From Piscicola geometra (Eukaryota > Annelida > Clitellata > Hirudinida > Piscicolidae), in NCBI GenBank assembly GCA_943735955.1, contig OX030955.1:4242835-4306834 (forward strand): DNA of 64,000 nt, given 5' to 3'. The position numbers and the translations under genes were made by a program. The notes under the pieces are model-generated. The model searched no databases. It saw only the letters and a program-made list of their open reading frames with translations, and was not told the DNA's origin. How positions within the stretch are numbered: the first letter of the stretch is position 1; each line of letters opens with the position of its first letter. This document shows positions 35,693 to 49,686 of this stretch, piece by piece.

Positions 35693-38598
35693 GAGGGTAT
35701 GATGAGGCAGTCTGCGTAATGAGATGCAGTCCTTGAGAGAGCGCAGAGGTTCTCTTTGAAACGATCGATGGCCACTTGGCATTTGACGCCTTTCATAGAG
35801 AGTTTAGTTATGTGTGTTTATACAAATATATTCTTGCCCCCCTGGTCGAGGGTAAGATGAGGCAGTCTGCGTAATGAGATGTTTGTGATTCTGGACGAGC
35901 CTTCATCGGGCCTGGACCCAAAGGCGCGCAGGCAGTTGTGGTCGATGCTGAAGGAGCAGAAGAAGGGTCGCACGATGATCCTCTCGACGCACTACATGGA
36001 CGAGGCCGACTACCTGGGAGACCGCATCGCCATCATGGCAGACGGAAAACTCCATTGCTGCGGCAGTTCCATGTTCCTCAAGAGGAAATACGGTTCGTTT
36101 CCTTCCAGTATGAAGTACTAGGTTCTAAATGAAGAATTTGAAGTTGGTTTTTAATTTCAAAATTGTTGTTGAAACCATCACAGGCGTGGGATACCACATG
36201 ACGCTGGGGAAGACGAGAGACTGTGATCGCAACAAGTTGGACGCCACCATCCGAAGTTTCATTTCCAGTGCTAAGCTGGAAAGCAATGCCAGAGCAGAGA
36301 TGAGTTACGTCCTGCCGAAAGAAGATTCTTCCGTATTTGCAAACATGTTCGGAGTCTTCGAGAATAATGCCTCAGAGCTCGGTGTAGCATCGTTCGGAGC
36401 CTCAGTCACCACCATCGAGGAAGTCTTCATCAAGTTAGCTCTCATCTGCATCTGCATCTATGTGCTACATCGTTGCAAGCCCGCTTGAATAATAGGCTAA
36501 GGATTTTCAACAATGCTGCTATTCATTTGAGGAAGCCACTTTATCATTAATGTAGTTCTAAATGGTCATTAATTGACTATTTTAGAGTCAAGGAGGAAAG
36601 TGAGTCTGAGGCAGCTTTGTTGTTGGAACAGAAGTTCAGCGGCCAGGATTTGACAGCGGAAAACAATCACGGAGAAAATGACCAGGCTCAAATAGGTAGT
36701 TTCAGTCTGTTGAAATACTCATAATCAACTGAATAAAATGCAATTATTGGTTTTCCTCTTCTAGTGTCAGCCGACTACACGAAAGACCCCAGGCGCAAGG
36801 AAGGCTTGTTGCTGAGGCTGCAGCAGCTGCATGCGATGCTGGTGAAGCGAATGTGGAACACGTGGAGAAACAGACTGGTGATCGTGGCACAACTCGTCAC
36901 TCCGATCGTCTTCTGCATCATCGCTGTCTTGGTCGTCTACGCAGTCCCCGGCCAAACGAACCCACCAGCGCGCATCCTCAACATCAACCAGTACAAGAGC
37001 ACCATCACACCCTACGCCAACACCGCTGATTACTCGCCCTCTAGCGGCAGAAAGGAGTGTCTGAAGAGTGTTCTGGCTGGGTACGATGGTCCTAAAACGT
37101 TCCTGAACGATGAGGCAGGTGGCTACTTCAACGACTCCAGCATGGACGCTTACCTGACGAAGCTGGCAAAGGACAGTTTCAACGTCTTCAGGAACAACTA
37201 CCAAGTCGCAGGGGAGGTGGGGAAGGAGCACATCACTGGCTTCTACAATGACGAGTCGTACCACACCATCAGCATGGCTCTCTCCATGACGAACAACGCC
37301 TGGCTCAGATGCCTTTCTGCTACAAACCACTCCATCGAAACGATCAACCACCCTTTGCCCTGGTCTCTGCGCTCCAAGGCAGCTCTAGACTTGTCCGTCT
37401 CCTCGATCATCTCCTTCATCTTCGGAATCCTCTTGATGTTCGGCATGGCTTTCCTGACGGCGACGTTCATTGTCTTCCTCATCCAGGAGAGGATGTCAGG
37501 AGCGAAGGGAGGCCAGTACGTCAGTGGCGTCAACACGGCCATCTTCTGGCTTTCCACCTTCCTTTGGGACTACTTCAACTTTCTCATTCCATCCGTCTTC
37601 GTCATCATCATCATTCTCATCTCCAGGGCCGATGGATATACATTCGAGAACAATGCAAGGTGAGATTTTAATCATTTTAATTGATACTTAATTATCAATA
37701 AAAAGTAAAAATTTATATTTTCGATTATTTAATTAATTAGCGAAAAAGTTTTCATAGACAAATAAAATATTAAATGGCATTTCCCAGTTATGTGTTCTTG
37801 GTTCTGCTGATGTATGGCTGGGGAGCTCTACCCACCACTTACCTCCTTTCCTTCTTTTTCAACAAACCAGCCAGTGGTTATGGATGGACCGCCAACATAA
37901 ACTGCTTCACAGGTGGTCTCATTGTTAAGATTAACTTTTAAAAGTCATCTCCATTATGTGTTTTTCTCTCTCAAAGGAGCTGCTGCAAACGTCGTGATCT
38001 TGATCTTGGCGAACCCTTCTCTCAATCTGGTGCACATCTCTAATAAGATTGAATGGGTCTTCTACATTCTCTTCCCTAACTTCTGCCTCGGAAAGGGAGT
38101 CCAAGACATTTACATTAACTACCAAAATGCCAAGACCTGCAAGCAATTCAACACTAAGTTGCTGTGCCCTCTGGCAAAACTCTTCAATACTCCAATACCC
38201 TGTTGTTTGGGTTAGTTCACATGCCAGTTGCTTAACTCGTAAAATTATATTTATAACCTTGAAATCACAGTGCCTAACATTTTCCATATGCAGACTTTTG
38301 CGGTGATTTGTGTTTGTACTCCCAGGAAAACTACCTGGAATGGGCGTACCCAGGCATCGGCAGGTCACTGGTCTTCTTGGCCATTCACGGCTTCTTCTAC
38401 TTCGGAATCCTCATTCTCTTCGAGTCAGACGTCTTCAACCGCATCAAGAGCGCCTGCGCCTCGAACGTCGTTTCGATCGACCCAGTCTCGATCTCTGCAT
38501 CCTACGTGCAAGTGAACGGACACGCTAGCAGCACCGAGAACAGAGTCAGTCACCTCAACAACGGTCTTACCAACAACCACAGCAACAACAGCCGCAAA

Positions 38599-39267
38599 TG
38601 CTCTGTGTGCGGTAAAACCATCCGAGTCAACACACGCCCAATACTGTGCTCAGTTTGCCATCATCCAGCACATGCGACCTGCTCACACCTATCACGGAAC
38701 CAAGTTGCCCTCTCTCAACAATGGAAATGCCCCAAATGCAATGATCAGACCCAGAGCATCAGCAACTCCCAAACGTCAACAAACACCACAAGCCCTCTGT
38801 TGAACCAACCACCTCTGCAGTGCTCAAACTGTGGAAACACCATCAGGAGAGGCACCTTACCAATCCAATGCGTGCAGTGCAAGGGCAATTTCCACCAAAT
38901 ATGCTCAGGACTAAGCAGGCAACAAACTCCAACAAACTGGAGCTGCGACAGTTGCACTTCTAACCAACAGGCTGACCCCTCTGTCACACCGCAAGTGGCG
39001 CATCCTACGCAGCAGCTCAACCCACCAATCCAAGACACGCACAACAAACATTGCCCAAGCTGCGGGAAAACCGTTAGGGCAAGCAAGATACCCCTCATAT
39101 GTGCCGTGTGCAAAAAGACGCACCACTTCAAGTGTGCAACGCAACCAAGGCCAACACTCGAAGACATGCGCCTCAATGGGACATGGAGCTGCCAGAGATG
39201 CGACGATCGAGCAAATCAAGCGACTACTCCAATCCAGCTGCAGAAGCACGAAGGCTCAATCAAGTAA
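38599..39267 (+). CDS. LINE ORF1 remnant, three PHD-type fingers (unit 2 copy)
   Basis: Three C4HC3 fingers as in 13987-14655, again in frame with the preceding ABCA exon. It ends at TAA 39265-39267. Confidence 0.8.
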   Translation, partial: CSVCGKTIRVNTRPILCSVCHHPAHATCSHLSRNQVALSQQWKCPKCNDQTQSISNSQTSTNTTSPLLNQPPLQCSNCGNTIRRGTLPIQCVQCKGNFHQICSGLSRQQTPTNWSCDSCTSNQQADPSVTPQVAHPTQQLNPPIQDTHNKHCPSCGKTVRASKIPLICAVCKKTHHFKCATQPRPTLEDMRLNGTWSCQRCDDRANQATTPIQLQKHEGSIK

Positions 39268-42200
39268 CCTGTGATCAAAACAACAAAAGACACAGTGTTG
39301 GTGATCCAGTGGAACTGCGACGGCATATGGAGCAAAAAAGACGAGCTCGAAGAATGGTTGCATCGCAAAGCCCCCGACATCGTTCTGCTTCAAGAGACCA
39401 AACTCCTGCCAAAAGACCGAACGCCGATCTTCCACGACTATAACATCGAGAGGCTTGATCGTCAGCATGCAAGACAAGGCTACGAGACACGCGGTGGAGG
39501 GCTGATTACCCTAATAAGGAAAGGAATCCCGTACCACCGCACAGCCGAACTGTCCGCATCCACAATCGAACTCCTCAGCGTAGTTGTGCTCAACGGAGAC
39601 AAAGAGATCTGCTTCACAAACATCTACTGCCCACCAACCAGGAAAACAGCAGATGATCATCGTGAACAGAAGCCGGCGTTTAATCTTATGCCAGCACCCC
39701 AAGAAGGCATCATCGCAGGTGACTTCAACGCTCACAATCCACTGTGGGACCCCGTATCGCCAGTTGATGTCAGAGGCACATTGCTCCAGGAATGGGTTGA
39801 CAATAACAAACTTCTGGTAGTCAACGACGGTGCACCGACGAGGTTCTCGAGGAGCAGCACCAAACCCTCAACACCTGACGTCACCATCTGCCACAGCAGC
39901 AAAGCCCACCAGATCCAATGGAGCACTGACAATGCCCTCTCGTCAGACCACATCCCGATCATCATCCGTTGGTTCGACAGATGTCCAGCCGGAAAACCCG
40001 TCAGCGAATGGAAGTTCAACTACTCCAAGGCTGATTGGAATGGCTTCTCCAACTCAGTTGATGATGCAATGCCAGGAGTGGACACGAACCAACCGGTGAA
40101 GCTCTTCTACAATGAATGGTGCAGCATCGTCCTGGAATCGGCTGAAACCTTCATTCCCAAAAAGAAAAGAAGGCAAAGCTTCATCCCCTGGATGACGGCC
40201 CAAATAGAAGAAGCCATCAGGGTCAGAAACTGGGCAAGGTCACATGAACCTGACAGGTACAAGTGGAAAGAAGCAAACGATCGGCTCAAGGTGCTCATAC
40301 TTGAAGCAAAAGGGCGCATCTGGAGAACTAAGCTTGACAAGATTGAAAAATCTAGGAACCCAGAGCAGGCGTGGCGGCTGATCAAGAACTTGAGAGGAGA
40401 CCCTAGCACATCCGTAGACAAGTCCATCACTTACAAAGGCCGCATTTGCATCACAAGCAAAGCGCGTGCGAACGCATTCATTCAGGAATACGCAAGCATC
40501 AGCCAAGTCAAGAGCGATAAGGACCATCGGAAAACTAAGGTCGCCATCAATCGGAACCTCAGCCACACCCGCTCAATCCCCGAGCAAGAGATCGAGAAGG
40601 CATTCACGTTGTCAGAGCTCCAGCAAGGTATCCGCTCCATCCCCGCAGGCAAAGCCCCCGGACCTGACAACATCAGCAGCGACATGTTGAAACACCTACC
40701 CAGCAGTGCACAACAACACCTGCTGACACTTTTCAACATCTGCTGGAATCGCAGCGAGTGCCCTCAGCAATGGCGGGATGCCATCATCATCCCGATCCTG
40801 AAACGTGGCAAAAACCCTGCTGATGTGTCAAGCTATCGTCCGATCAGCCTTACCTCAGTGGTGGGGAAGCTTCTAGAAAAGATGATAAAAGCAAGGTTGA
40901 TGTGGTGGATGGAGAAGAAGCAGATACTGAGCGACAATCAGTCGGGGTTCAGGTCAGACAGAGACACAACGGAACAATGCCTACGTCTCACACAAACAGT
41001 CAGTGATGGGTTCCAGTCTAAACCGTCGCAACGCACCATACTCACCCAGTACGACTACAGCCGAGCCTTCGACACTGTGTGGAGAGAACGGCTGCTCAAT
41101 AAAATGGTTGTCATCGGCATCCCTCCTCGCTTCACTGCCTACATCAAAGGGTGGTTTGTCAACCGTCGAGCCAGGGCAAAATACAACGGAGACCTCAGCA
41201 ACCCGAGAGTATTCAGGGCTGGACTACCTCAAGGAGCAGTACTGTCGCCCATACTCTTCGTCATCTTCATAAACGACCTTCTCGGCAAGTTTATGGAAGA
41301 TTCGACGGTGTGTGCCTTTGCTGACGATTTAGCAATTGCACGCACGGGTAACGACAAGCTGAAGATCCAGGCAGAACTCCAAATCGAAATCAACAAAGTT
41401 CAGGATTGGAGTTCTGTAAACCGCCTCGCCCTAAACTACAACAAGTGCTCGTGCAGCTTCTTTTCCACAGCAGTCTCCGAACACAATTGGCAACCGTCGC
41501 TCACCATCAACAACATCCCACTCCCGTTCGAACCGAACCCGACCTTTCTTGGAGTCAAATACGACAGACTCTTGCACTTTGGCCATCACACAGACATGAT
41601 AGTGGACAAGGTAAGGAAACGGGACAATATCATCCGCAACCTCGGAGGAACGGAGTGGGGATGGATGAGAGCTGGGCTCAGAAGTGTATATTGTGCACTG
41701 CAAAGGAGCATAATGGAATATGCCAGCCCTGCATGGACACCTTGGACTCCAAAAACCCACATCACCAAGATCGAGAGGGCCCAACTTCGTGCTGCCAAAA
41801 TCCTCACCTGTCTCACAGCAACAACGCCCTCTGAAGCTGTTCTTGTTGAAGCAGACCTAGCCAACATGGAGACGAGGTTTGATCAAGCTTTTCTCAAAAG
41901 GGCTGTTAAATGGGTGAGCTACAAGCAGGAAGACTGGAGGAAGTCACTTGCAGAGAAACATGTCCCCAAGAAGCTGAAACAAAACAGCTGGAGGGCCAAA
42001 TTCCTTCACCAAGCAAAGGCACTTCTCCCAGAAGACCCACTGCACGAAGCGATATACGAGCCAAAGCCGCCGTGGATCAACTTCCCCCTCAACATCAGCT
42101 ACTCCAAATCCAGCAAGCACGACCCTGATCTCTTGAAACTGGAAGCAGCTAAAGATGCCATCTCCCAGGAAGGCGAAGCTGACTTTACCATCTACACTGA

Positions 42201-43002
42201 CGGCTCGGTGCAAGGTGTGGCAAAGCATGGTGGTGCTGCGGTGGTGGTGTACCAAGGAGATCAGAAAGTAGCTAACTGGAACAAGCCCACAGGTCACAAG
42301 AGTAACCCAATGGACACTGAAAGAATTGCGGTTGAGGAGGCTCTGAAATGGTTGAGTGAGAGAAAGGACTGGAGCGTGGCAAAGATTGTGTGCGATTGCA
42401 AGCCACTTCTTTCGCTAATGGCATCCAACTCTCTCTCCTCCCATCGAATCTCACAGCTAACTGCACAGTGTACCAACATGAACAAAAAGGTTATCTTCAT
42501 CTGGGTGCCAAGCCACTGCTGTCTGATCGGAATCTAGGAGGCTGATGCAGAAGCAGCTACAGGATTCAGGGCACAGCTAACCCCGCTACACCAGGAACTA
42601 TCGAGAACAGGGATCTGCCAGGCAGTCACAAGCCACAGACCACAAGAATCCCACTTCAGTAACGACAGACTGAATGGCATATACAAAGGAAGGCTCAAGA
42701 AAGCTGAGGAGGAGCTCACCAAACTTGCTCGCACCAACCTGAGCAGGTTCCGTACAGGGCACCACCCGGCGATCAGAGCCTACCAATGTAGAATTGGTCT
42801 AGACCAAGAAGATTTATGCAGACTCTGCAAGACAGCCCAGGAGACAACAACTCATCTCTGGACAGACTGCCCAGCCCTTGAACCAGATAGGGCAGCACAC
42901 GGGCTGGGCAAGAACACAAGAGAACTGACTCAAGAGCCTGGCAGGGCAGCGCAGCTGGTTGAGGTTATCCTCTCCAGACTGCTAAACAACGAAACGAACT
43001 AA
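39268..43002 (+). CDS. LINE ORF2: endonuclease, RT, RNase H (unit 2 copy)
   Basis: Same frame and domains as 14656-18390. GTG at 39271 precedes the endonuclease, an internal TAG lies at 42535-42537 in RNase H and the final TAA is at 43000-43002. All catalytic motifs up to WVPSH are kept. The shared TAG means it arose before the unit duplication. Confidence 0.92.
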
Positions 43003-44510
43003 AACAACAACAACAGCCGCAAAGATAGCAAGCTGCTAGATTCTGTTGGAAGCACGCAGCAGGAGGACGGTGATGTGCGACAGGAGAGGAAAGAAGTGTT
43101 TCAGACTGAAGTTGCAGACCTCGTCTCGAAGGACATCGTCTTGTTCATGAAAGACCTGCTGAAGGTGTACGGCAAAGACTTCGTCGCTGTCAATCAGCTC
43201 TGTCTCAAGGTGACTGCATTCTTGTGAGCTTGCTATGTTATGCCAGTAGTCCTTTGAGGAGTATGCATGCACCTACTTACCCTGCTCCAGGTTTCCAGGG
43301 CTGAGTGCTTCGGTCTTCTGGGCGTCAACGGCGCTGGCAAGACATCCACCTTCAAGATGATGACCGGAGACGAAGCGATCAGTGGAGGTGGGGTTTACCT
43401 GAACGGCATCAACGTCGCCAAGCACCTGGGCGGGACCAGGAGGTTCGTAGGCTACTGTCCGCAGTTCGATGCCCTGGTCGACCAGTTGACGACGAAGGAG
43501 AACCTGGTGATGCACGCCAGACTGCGAGGCATGTACCCTGAGCACATCGAAGTTGCCTCTGAGGCGCTGATGAAGAGGCTGATGCTCTACCAGTACAAGG
43601 ATCGTCTGGCTGGTGCTCTCAGGTAATTGGCGTGTATGTGTTTGTGTATGAACCTGTATGGAGTGCTTATGGTTTACCCCTTTGTGTATGAGCTTTTTCA
43701 ATAAGAGCCATCTTAGATAACCTTATTGATTTCTTAAGTGCGTCATTCATCTTCTAATCTAGTGGTGGAAACAAGCGAAAACTAGGAATTGCAATCGCCG
43801 TTGTTGGGAATCCTCTGCTGGTTTTCCTGGATGAGCCGAGTGCAGGCATGGATCCGGTGGCCAGGAGGGAGTTGTGGAACTGCGTGTCTTCCGTCAGGGA
43901 GGCGGGTAACACTGTCATTCTCACCTCGCACAGGTCAGCTTGTTTATCGGAATATTTTGAACCACTCTTATGTTTCTTGTTTTTTTGTTATTCAAACAAA
44001 CAAGATAGTTTTCTTAGACAAACATCAACATCCTCCTCAAACGAATGCCAACCGCTTGGTTCCTTCCACAGCATGGAGGAGTGTGAGGCACTGTGCACCA
44101 GACTGGCGATCATGGTGAACGGCCAGTTCAAGTGCTTGGGCAGTTGCCAACACCTGAAGAGCAAGTTCGGCTCAGGCTACTCGGTCGTGCTGAAGGGAAG
44201 CTCGATGGAGGGAATGGAGAAGGCGGATGCTTTCCTCAGGACCTACTACCCCGATGCCTACGTGGAGTACGAAGGGCTGCTCCTGGTGGGATACCGCATC
44301 GAAAAGCACCTTCCGAACGCCTCTCTGGCGAAGATATTCGACGTGATCGAGAAGAACAAGGAGGACTTGAGCCTGGAGGACTACTCGGTGGGACAGACCT
44401 CGCTAGAGCAGGTCTTCATCAACTTCGCCAAGACCCAGAGGGAGGAGGATGTGCGCAAGGCGAAGGGAATGTTCAAGAGGATATGCTGCTCCCGTTGTAA
44501 GGGAAAGTGA

Positions 44511-47500
44511 CGTTGTTTTTAAATCAAACGGTTAAAGTTTAATATATTCGTGAATTCATCGTTTCTTGAAATTGTTTATGATTCCATATTAATTCACATT
44601 GCTGAACATCTCATCGATCTCTGCACTTAATTTCCACGCCATCTCTGATCGCAACATCCCAGTGACCTCATGATTATTGATGCATCTGCAGGTTCTGTAC
44701 GACATAATTATGTGTGTGATGCTATAAATATTGATTGTGTATATGAAGAGATTGATGAATAATTAGGAACACATTTTCACAGCATAAGAGTCGAAGCGTT
44801 TACTTTCAATTTATGTAGCTAAATGAGAATTGCACTGAAAAAGACATGACTTTGCAATCGTATCATGCAAACCTCATTATTATTCATAGTTCGAAACTTT
44901 CAATATGCTACTTGAAACTTCCATTTCGAATCTTCCTAAATTATTAAGTTATTTTTATCTAATTCCATTTTGCATTTTTAACTAATTTCAATGCATTTTT
45001 AGTTCTATACATAATATGAAAAGATTTATATCCATTTTTATTTTAAATTCTAACTGTTGTGTTTTAAACTTCTAGACATTATTATATGCAAGTGCAAGAT
45101 ATGGCTACCAAGATCAAAGCAATTGATTTCATTCTTTTTACGTTTTTAAGTTTTTTTATCTTATATTATATTCATTTTCATTAAATGAATTTTTAATTTT
45201 CCATATTTAACTTTATTTAAATTAAAGTTTTTGATACTTGCCTGTTCTTTTACCACAAGGATTTCGCAGTCTATTTTGCATTCTACATTTACGCAATAAA
45301 ATTCACCAAAAAAGTTATCGAAATATGAAAAGTGGAGGTAACGATGATGATAGTCCCAAAAGAGAATGCCATTCGCAAAATTTCTTCAAAACACGCTGTA
45401 GTTTGGTTGCCAGGCAACGAAGACGAAAGGGTGTTGGGATGAGGGCTGCTTGGATGCGTCAATTAAGTAGCTTAGTCTCTGACATCCACACCCACAAGCA
45501 CGATAGGTCAAATGTGAAAGTGTTGCTTGTTAAGCGGATTAAAATAATCTTTAAATAAAGATCTTTTGAGAATACAAGTTTATTTATTTCACAGATTTGA
45601 TGAATTTATTTGAAAATTTAAGTTTAGTCGATTAAGTCCAACAAAGGCTTTAAGTAATAACCTTAATTTGAGTTTAACTCATAATACTAGTAATAACTTA
45701 TAATATTAGTCTTTTTGAATCTATTTTAATTAAATTGTATTTCAATCAAGTGCTGGTATATAAAATAATATTTGGAAAATAAAAATAATAAGATATCAGT
45801 TGTAAAAGATATCAAATCCCTTAGACTCACATAGAGGAGTCAATTAAGATGCTTGCACTTCTCTTAGGGGCTGATCTTTTCTGCAAATGACTGCTTCCAC
45901 ATACCACCACCTTTTAATCCTTCACGCGCGTGTCATATCATTTCCTCCGCCTTACAACTTATCAAAAAAGTATGACGAAACTCCCTTTTTTAAAGTGCAT
46001 TTATTGGAGTATTATTGAAATAACATTTAAAATTATAAAACTAAAAACTACGAAAAATCAAATGTACTTGGCAATGTACTTCAAATATTTTAACGATTCC
46101 TGTTTTTTTATAAAGTTTTATTCAAGAAATCTCGTTTCACATCTGAAGGTTGAAGCAAAAGGAGTCAAAGATGTGAGTGTTTATTCTGCTAGTTCAGAAT
46201 ATTCAGAACGAACTCTGATTCAAAATACACACACTAATTCATCTATTTAAATTTCTTTTAAACCATTTCCATTTGCTAATTTAAGCAGTTTTATATCAAG
46301 ATTCGTGTTAAGTTGATTGTCTTCAAGAACGATAAATTGCTTTCTCAGCCACTCTTTTCCAGCACGAGAATTATTCTTTAATTTTTCTTCAACAAGTTGT
46401 TATATGAAGCTTTACTGTAACAGCTCCACTTCATCCTCGTACATTTTTCAGTGTCAATTGCTTCCAAAAAGAATGGAAACTTGTCATATCGTTTTCCCCC
46501 CATTTTGATGATCCCCTTCACTTTGTCTATCTAATCGAATCTAAAAATTTTGATATCACTGAAAACTTAGTTTTTGAAAATTGATAAAATAAAAATTATT
46601 TATTTCCAAGTTACATAAGCAGTGAATTGTTTCGACATAGCTAGGCCTTAGCGCGGGTCAGGGGCGCAACCAGCAAAAATACTGGAAAAAGCTCAAATTT
46701 CTTAAAAAGAATTCAATAAAAGCGTTTTCGCAACATCAATTTCTATACTTTATTACGAGATTTATTCAAATATTTTTTTAACAATCAATTTGAACCTTTA
46801 ATTTTATAGGTCCTGTGTCGTGGCGAAAAGAATGTATATATGATAAGTGTAGAGATATAAAAGTTTAATTAAGGTCTAATGGTGCTCTGTTTTTACACAA
46901 AATATTTGTGACATGTTAGTGTTATTATAGTGGCATCTTTACGGTCTGTTTTGATGTATATCTACTGTTTCGTGAGATGAAGGCCTGATGGCCATCGGGA
47001 GAAAATATTTTGCTCTTATGGCATGTCAAAATCCCATTACCCGCCCCCCCCCCTCCCCACCAAAAATAAATTCATCGGTTATCGAAAAATTTCGAGACCC
47101 TTCGAATTTGCCTAGGGGAGGTTTGAACTCACCCTCGCTCCCCACTGGTTGCGCCACTGCTTAAAGTAAGTCTGTAGTCAAAACAGGATTTACCGCTTCA
47201 CAAGTCTGAGTTGCTAATAGTGGTGCGCCAGGAATCAATTGAACACATCTATTTGATCAGTCTCAAAAACTCTGTAAAATATATTTTGCAGTTTATAATA
47301 CATTTAGAAATGATACTTTTATTTTATATGATATTTATACGCTTTTATTGGTTTTAGTATTGTTAGGGACAGACGTTGAAGTTTGAAGTACTTTGAATTC
47401 CGATTTCAAATATTTATTAATCAAACAACTCGAAAAATTAATTTTGTTAAAAATATCATTTAATTAAATAATATTTAGGAACTATAAGTTTTTAAAATCA

Positions 47501-47569
47501 AAATTATCACAATTCGTTCTATTTTAAGAATTATAGGATTTATTATGGGTCCATTTCGGAAACCGGTTC
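44511..47569. other. Intergenic region between ABCA copy and protease B (unit 2)
   Basis: AT-rich with no recognisable gene. From about 45.7 to 47.2 kb it differs from unit 1, and at 45713-45850 it is closer to the flank at 2470-2640. It contains a repeat R copy (about 46890-47160) that is mostly deleted at the matching places near 22325 and 58341. Confidence 0.68.
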
Positions 47570-49428
47570 TTATTCAATGATGTGCTTGGCGATAAAGTCC
47601 TTGAAGTAGGAGATTCTAGCGTACACTGAAGGATGGTTGGTACTGCAGGTGCCTCCAATATACATGCCCCAAGAAGTCACTCCAGCCAAGATCCTGTTGC
47701 CCTTGTACATGCAAGTCATTGGACCACCATTGTCTTCCTGAAAGATGTTGTTTGGTTGAATACGTTTTCTAATAAATTTTTTAAAAAAAGCTCAGTTTAC
47801 AAATATTAATTGCTGTTTAATGCTTTTTTTTATTAAATTGCTTGAAGGAAAAAAAGTCAGAACAAAAATATAAAAATTTTGACTAACAATGCAAGCTCCG
47901 TAGATGGGCTCAAAGGCGCAAATGTGGCCTGGGTAAATTTTGATAGATGGAACCATGTTTTGAGCGCATTCTTGGTTTGAAATAATTTTCATTTGAACCT
48001 TCTGTAGCACGGTCGCTTGCCAATCAGAGTGGGCTGTGGGAGATCACAAGTTTATAAAGTAAAAAAGTAAGCTTTTAAAAGTAACTCGTTAAAATATTCA
48101 AATTTTAATAAATTATTAAATTAATTTACTTCTTCCCCATCCACTGAGGTGACAACGTTCTCCAGCGAAGGTAAGGTTTTGATCGTCGTTCCAGTAGATT
48201 GGCTGAATGGTGGGAGAGAACGTGACAGGCTTCTCGAAGGTCAGAATAGCGAAGTCATCAGAGAACGTTCCTGGGCCAGTGTTGTATTTGGGGTGCTGTA
48301 GGACCGAAAATAAAAATTATTTATAAAAGTTTATTTTCTTTAAATTTTTACATGTTTGTATACAATTTTTAGATTTCAAAACACGGAAATAACATTTTTC
48401 GACAATAAACCATATAAAACATGGTGAATCGAATGCTCACCCTGACAAGTTTGCTGATGTTTACTATTTGAGTACCCTCCTGAACCAAAGTGCTGTGTTG
48501 ACCAGCAATTACTCTATAATCTCTGGCTTCACTGTTGGAGTTGAATAAAAGAATTCTTCAAATTTATATATAATTAATGATTAAACTTCTCGTTGTTGTA
48601 AAATAGTTTTCATTTAAAATGACTAAAAAAATATTTTTTTTAAAGTTAGAAATTATGATCAATAATCGTTGTTAAAGTTTATATCGAAATATTCAAATCT
48701 TAATTGAAAGATGAAGCTCCAAAAAGTTTAGAGACCTGTACGGAAACTTAATTTATTGACTATTTCATATCTATCTATAGACATCTATGAATCTATCTTT
48801 GTTGTATGAACAAGCATACTAACTTTGAGGCGGGTTTGAAATGAGATGAGCTCGAGGTGAACCGGGCGAAAATGAGATGGAATTGATTCAGTGGGGAGGG
48901 AACGAAGACAGTTGAAAATTATGTCCCGTACAGGCCTCTAATTCGAGCAGATGAAGTCACTAATAACCTTCCTACACAGTGTGCAGCCGTGAAGGCTTGG
49001 TGCTTGCTGATGAGAACAGCACCGCAAATGAATCTGAAACCTGCACTTGATCTTTGCTGCAGCATCAGCTGGTGAGGAAACTCACCTACCTGAAGTCAAG
49101 GATTGTTGGGTCTGAGCTGGCCGTTTTAAAACATTGATTGTGTTTAAACGCTAAATGAGTAATAAATATATAAGAAAATCACCCCGGCATTCTCTCCATT
49201 CATGATAAATGGGTCTGTATTGAGCGATGGCTCCTCCAGAGGGATGGCTGTGGGGATTGTGAACTTTCTAGAATATTCTTAAAGTTGCCATTCAGTTATG
49301 AAAATTCATATTTCGATAAAAAATTGATAGAATTAAAAATTATTTTTATCTTTAGAGAGTATGAATGTTAAAGCACCATTGCTGAGCTGGAGGAGGACAG
49401 CGAGGAAGACGATGCAAAAGGACTTCAT
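47570..49428 (-). CDS. Secreted serine protease homolog B (unit 2 copy, splice sites intact)
   Basis: Exons 49377-49428, 49183-49247, 48968-49089, 48441-48531, 48130-48295, 47888-48033 and 47570-47737 give 269 residues. The exon 2 donor is GT here, so this is the healthier B copy. Signal peptide, propeptide ending DPF and S1 start IMNGENAG are as in the other B copy. His76 and Asp124 are present. The serine motif is EDNGGP (Asn217 for Ser), predicting no peptidase activity. Exon 6 encodes KVQMKIISNQECAQ here where the first copy reads NVQMK at its start. Confidence 0.86.
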
Positions 49429-49462
49429 CTTGAGAGTTCTGAGCTTACTGCTCGACGTTGCA

Positions 49463-49686
49463 ACCTTCTTTTATACACCTTATCATACCTCTTCACTTCA
49501 ACAAAGATAAAACTTCGAATTGTTCTCTGATAACTTTATCTGATTAGCTTCGCTTTATCTGATTTTTCAGCTGAATACTTTTTCATATGAAACAATATCA
49601 AACCTATATCAATATAAATTCTAATTGTGCTCTGATATATTATCTGATTAGCTCCTTTTTATCTGAGTTAAATAAGATAGATTGAT
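49463..49686 (-). promoter_or_regulatory. Protease B promoter (unit 2 copy)
   Basis: TATAAAA on the minus strand at 49469-49475, with the same GATA cluster as at 1-245. Confidence 0.68.

Larger units (their letters stand above)
38599..43007 (+). mobile_element. I-like non-LTR retrotransposon (unit 2 copy)
   Basis: CAACAACAGCCGCAAA lies at 38583-38598 and 43008-43023. Same insertion, same length and same two in-frame stops as the unit 1 element. The one coding difference I noticed is Lys to Asn in the third finger (RLNGTW). Confidence 0.93.
35879..44510 (+). pseudogene. ABCA transporter 3' half split by a LINE (unit 2 copy)
   Basis: Exons 35879-36092, 36184-36433, 36586-36695, 36765-37659, 37788-37912, 37977-38210, 38294-38598 plus 43008-43209, 43291-43622, 43763-43933 and 44072-44510. 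Content matches the copy at 11267: end of NBD1, TMD2 and complete NBD2, with the 4.4 kb LINE in exon 7. One difference is Asn to Lys in the segment before NBD2 (GKDFVAV here, GNDFVAV in the first copy). TMD1 and Walker A of NBD1 are absent. Confidence 0.88.
24614..49440. repeat. Higher-order tandem unit 2
   Basis: This is a second copy of the dimeric unit and has the same gene and transposon order. All insertions of unit 1 (both hAT elements, the SINE, the intronic LINE end and the 4.4 kb LINE) sit at the same sites, so they predate this duplication. It is 214 bases longer than unit 1, mainly because about 218 bases near 46935-47152 are absent at the matching place in unit 1 (near 22325). Confidence 0.93.
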
